From assembly GCA_028023455.1 (NCBI GenBank), contig JAQFVV010012400.1:12535929-12599928 (forward strand): a stretch of DNA of 64,000 bases, written 5' to 3'. This document shows, piece after piece, positions 62,001 through 64,000 of the stretch (the first letter of the stretch is position 1; each line of letters begins with the position of its first letter). The notes beneath the pieces are model-generated. The model ran no database searches. It was given only the letters and a program-made list of their open reading frames with translations, and was not told where the DNA came from. The stretch is from Epiperipatus broadwayi. Lineage: Eukaryota > Onychophora > Udeonychophora > Euonychophora > Peripatidae. The position numbers and the translations under genes are program-made.

Positions 62001-64000
62001 AAGTCTTTATTATTTTGATATTTTTGAGTCTATTTTGTTTTTGTGCTTCACAATCATGACTTTTAGGTGCTTTCAGAGTTAATTAAAACATCTTAACTAT
62101 ATATAAAGACTGCCTCATTAGTATGCAAATGTAAAATATTCCAATGAATAATTTATAGAAAACTATTAGATGCTAAATTAATATTTTCATTGTTACTAAT
62201 GTTTCATGCCTCTTTTATTTTCTTTTTTACACTTATATTCAAAACAAACCAAGTCAATATTTTCTGGGTTAAATAAATATCCATTTTCACTTCTGTTACT
62301 AAAGAAAACTGATATATGTGCTAAATTTTCCTTAGTCTTGTTATACAGGTATATATATGTTGCTTAACTTTTATGTTACACTCACATACATAAAATCGAT
62401 TTCAATATTACAATCATTCCTTAAATACTTAAACTGGCAGCCAAATCTATGATCTGCATCTACATAGAAAAGTGTCAAAAAACTCAATTACATATATAAT
62501 GTATCAATTCAAGGTTCCTTTTTGTTAACTGCTTGTCGCTGCTTAACATTTTTTATGGAAAAAATTTGAATGAATTAGAAAAAAATTATAAAATTTAGGA
62601 AAGTTGCAAAAAGAAATTGGAATAAAAATTGATCATTATTTAGACACAAATATTTGTAAAACAAATAGAGTGGCATTCATTGTGTAATGGTTGAGATACT
62701 AGCAAATGTTCTTTGGAATGTGGATGGAAAAATGTTAGAGACAATACATGCTTGATTTATCCTTCATTCTGTGGCTATTATATTCAATTAGTTGTGTGCG
62801 ACTAGTTTTTTCTAAAACCTGGAAGGTGTAAAATTACAATGGTCAAACCCAACCACTCCAAATACATTTTAGTTTTGTGTCTAGTAAGGGTACTTTGTAA
62901 AATAGTAAAATAGCATTATTTATTAAAACTATAAGAAAAACTATCTACTACTTAGTTAGGCTCCTTTCCCCCTTCAGATTATTTTTTTCACATCTCACCT
63001 TATTCCATAACTACTCCAACATGTTAATCATTACCAAAACAGGTCAAAAATATAACTGTCTATTAAATGAAAACACTACTAGAAAAATCATGTAAGAGAA
63101 TATTACTTTAACAAATATAACATTGTAAATAAGCTATATACAATTCTAACAAAATAATCAATTATTCAATATATTACATTTCATATATAGAAATCTATTA
63201 ACATTACAAGGAGTTATTTCAATCTCAGTTTTGACAAAGATATTGTTTATTTGTGATATACAATTCAGACTTTTCTGCTTATATAATATTTCTTTCTTTG
63301 AATAATTCTTTTTCCATGGTTATTTAATCTTTAATAGTATCTAAATAAATCATCAAACCAATTACTAAAAAATAAATTAATTTATTATAATCTATATTTT
63401 CTTGATTCTAATTTAACAATAATGATGTTATGACACATTGTTTGCATTCTAGAACCTAACATGTATATGTATAGATCTGTAAAATAGGATATAAAACTTT
63501 GTAGATGAATTTCTTTTAATACTTCATGAAGTTTTCAGATATAGAATACATTTCATAATTAATAACTTTGAATTTTTCTTATAACTAAATATTTCAGATA
63601 ATAATCTTAACTATATTACCCATATTTTATGACAAAGTTTTAAAATATAAGTGTTAGTATATTTTACAGATATCATTAATTAATAAAATTATTAGGAATT
63701 AGATATAATTATGTGACCAAACAACATCCATTAACATAAGTCAAATTCATGACAAAATTTACTGTGCTTTTTATTCAATATTCAAACCATGATATAAAAT
63801 AACATTTTAAAAGCATCTTTATGAGGGAATATAAGTGCTTTGTTAACTTCATAAAGCAATATATGAATATATCATTTTTTAAATACTACAATACTCTTAA
63901 ATTCATTAAGTTAAATATCTTGCTGTACATCAAGGCACAGGAAACATTAATTGTCCATGACAAAAATATAAATATATCCACAGGCAATTTTTCTTTCATC
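62001..64000. other. Non-coding AT-rich stretch to the window end
   Basis: No gene, RNA gene, element terminus or notable repeat is recognised. Possible further LINE sequence on the minus strand is too decayed to claim. Confidence 0.4.

Overview
The window is eukaryotic, almost certainly from an animal. It is very AT-rich, has no operons, and its few open frames sit in long non-coding, repeat-filled DNA. The Jockey/CR1-like LINE, Ty3/gypsy remnants, BED-finger hAT transposase and tRNA-headed SINE suit an AT-rich invertebrate genome, possibly an arthropod. I cannot name the species.

The backbone is an old, decayed tandem array built around a single-exon gene family read on the minus strand. 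The best copy (21084..23468, 794 codons) has a long N-terminal coiled coil, about five ankyrin repeats and a C-terminal ARM-type domain. That domain resembles the C-terminus of ZYG11/ZER1, the substrate receptors of CUL2 ubiquitin ligases. A second copy (415..3405) is a pseudogene: its start codon is lost, a foldback element sits inside it and an LTR-like element cuts off its 3' end. A third (58041..59327) keeps only the coiled-coil part and has two early stops. Flanking DNA is duplicated with the genes: 3406..12300 matches 23469..29650, and part of it recurs at 36720..39130. Further pairs link 12250..14215 with 37170..39070, and 18820..19560 with 47520..48190.

Later insertions can be dated against this array because the paralogous copies preserve empty sites. 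They include a nearly intact hAT element (6030..9027, one in-frame stop in the transposase), three copies of a 2.2-kb TGTAACGA...TCGTTACA element (1..414, 9325..11536, 24639..26772; probable solo LTRs), SINE-tail insertions with inverted halves, and a 618-bp element with direct terminal repeats. A decayed Ty3/gypsy element lies at 29840..32300. A young LTR retrotransposon (48262..56275, minus) has 2.17-kb LTRs and no reverse transcriptase. A decayed LINE (about 60080..62000, minus) is interrupted by a GC-richer insertion carrying a 28-29-bp minisatellite.

The rest (most of 12.3-20.8, 32.4-36.7, 39.4-46.9, 56.3-58.0 and 62.0-64.0 kb) is AT-rich with no convincing gene. Two possible exons, at 16501..16692 and 35941..36231 (both minus), are offered at low confidence.
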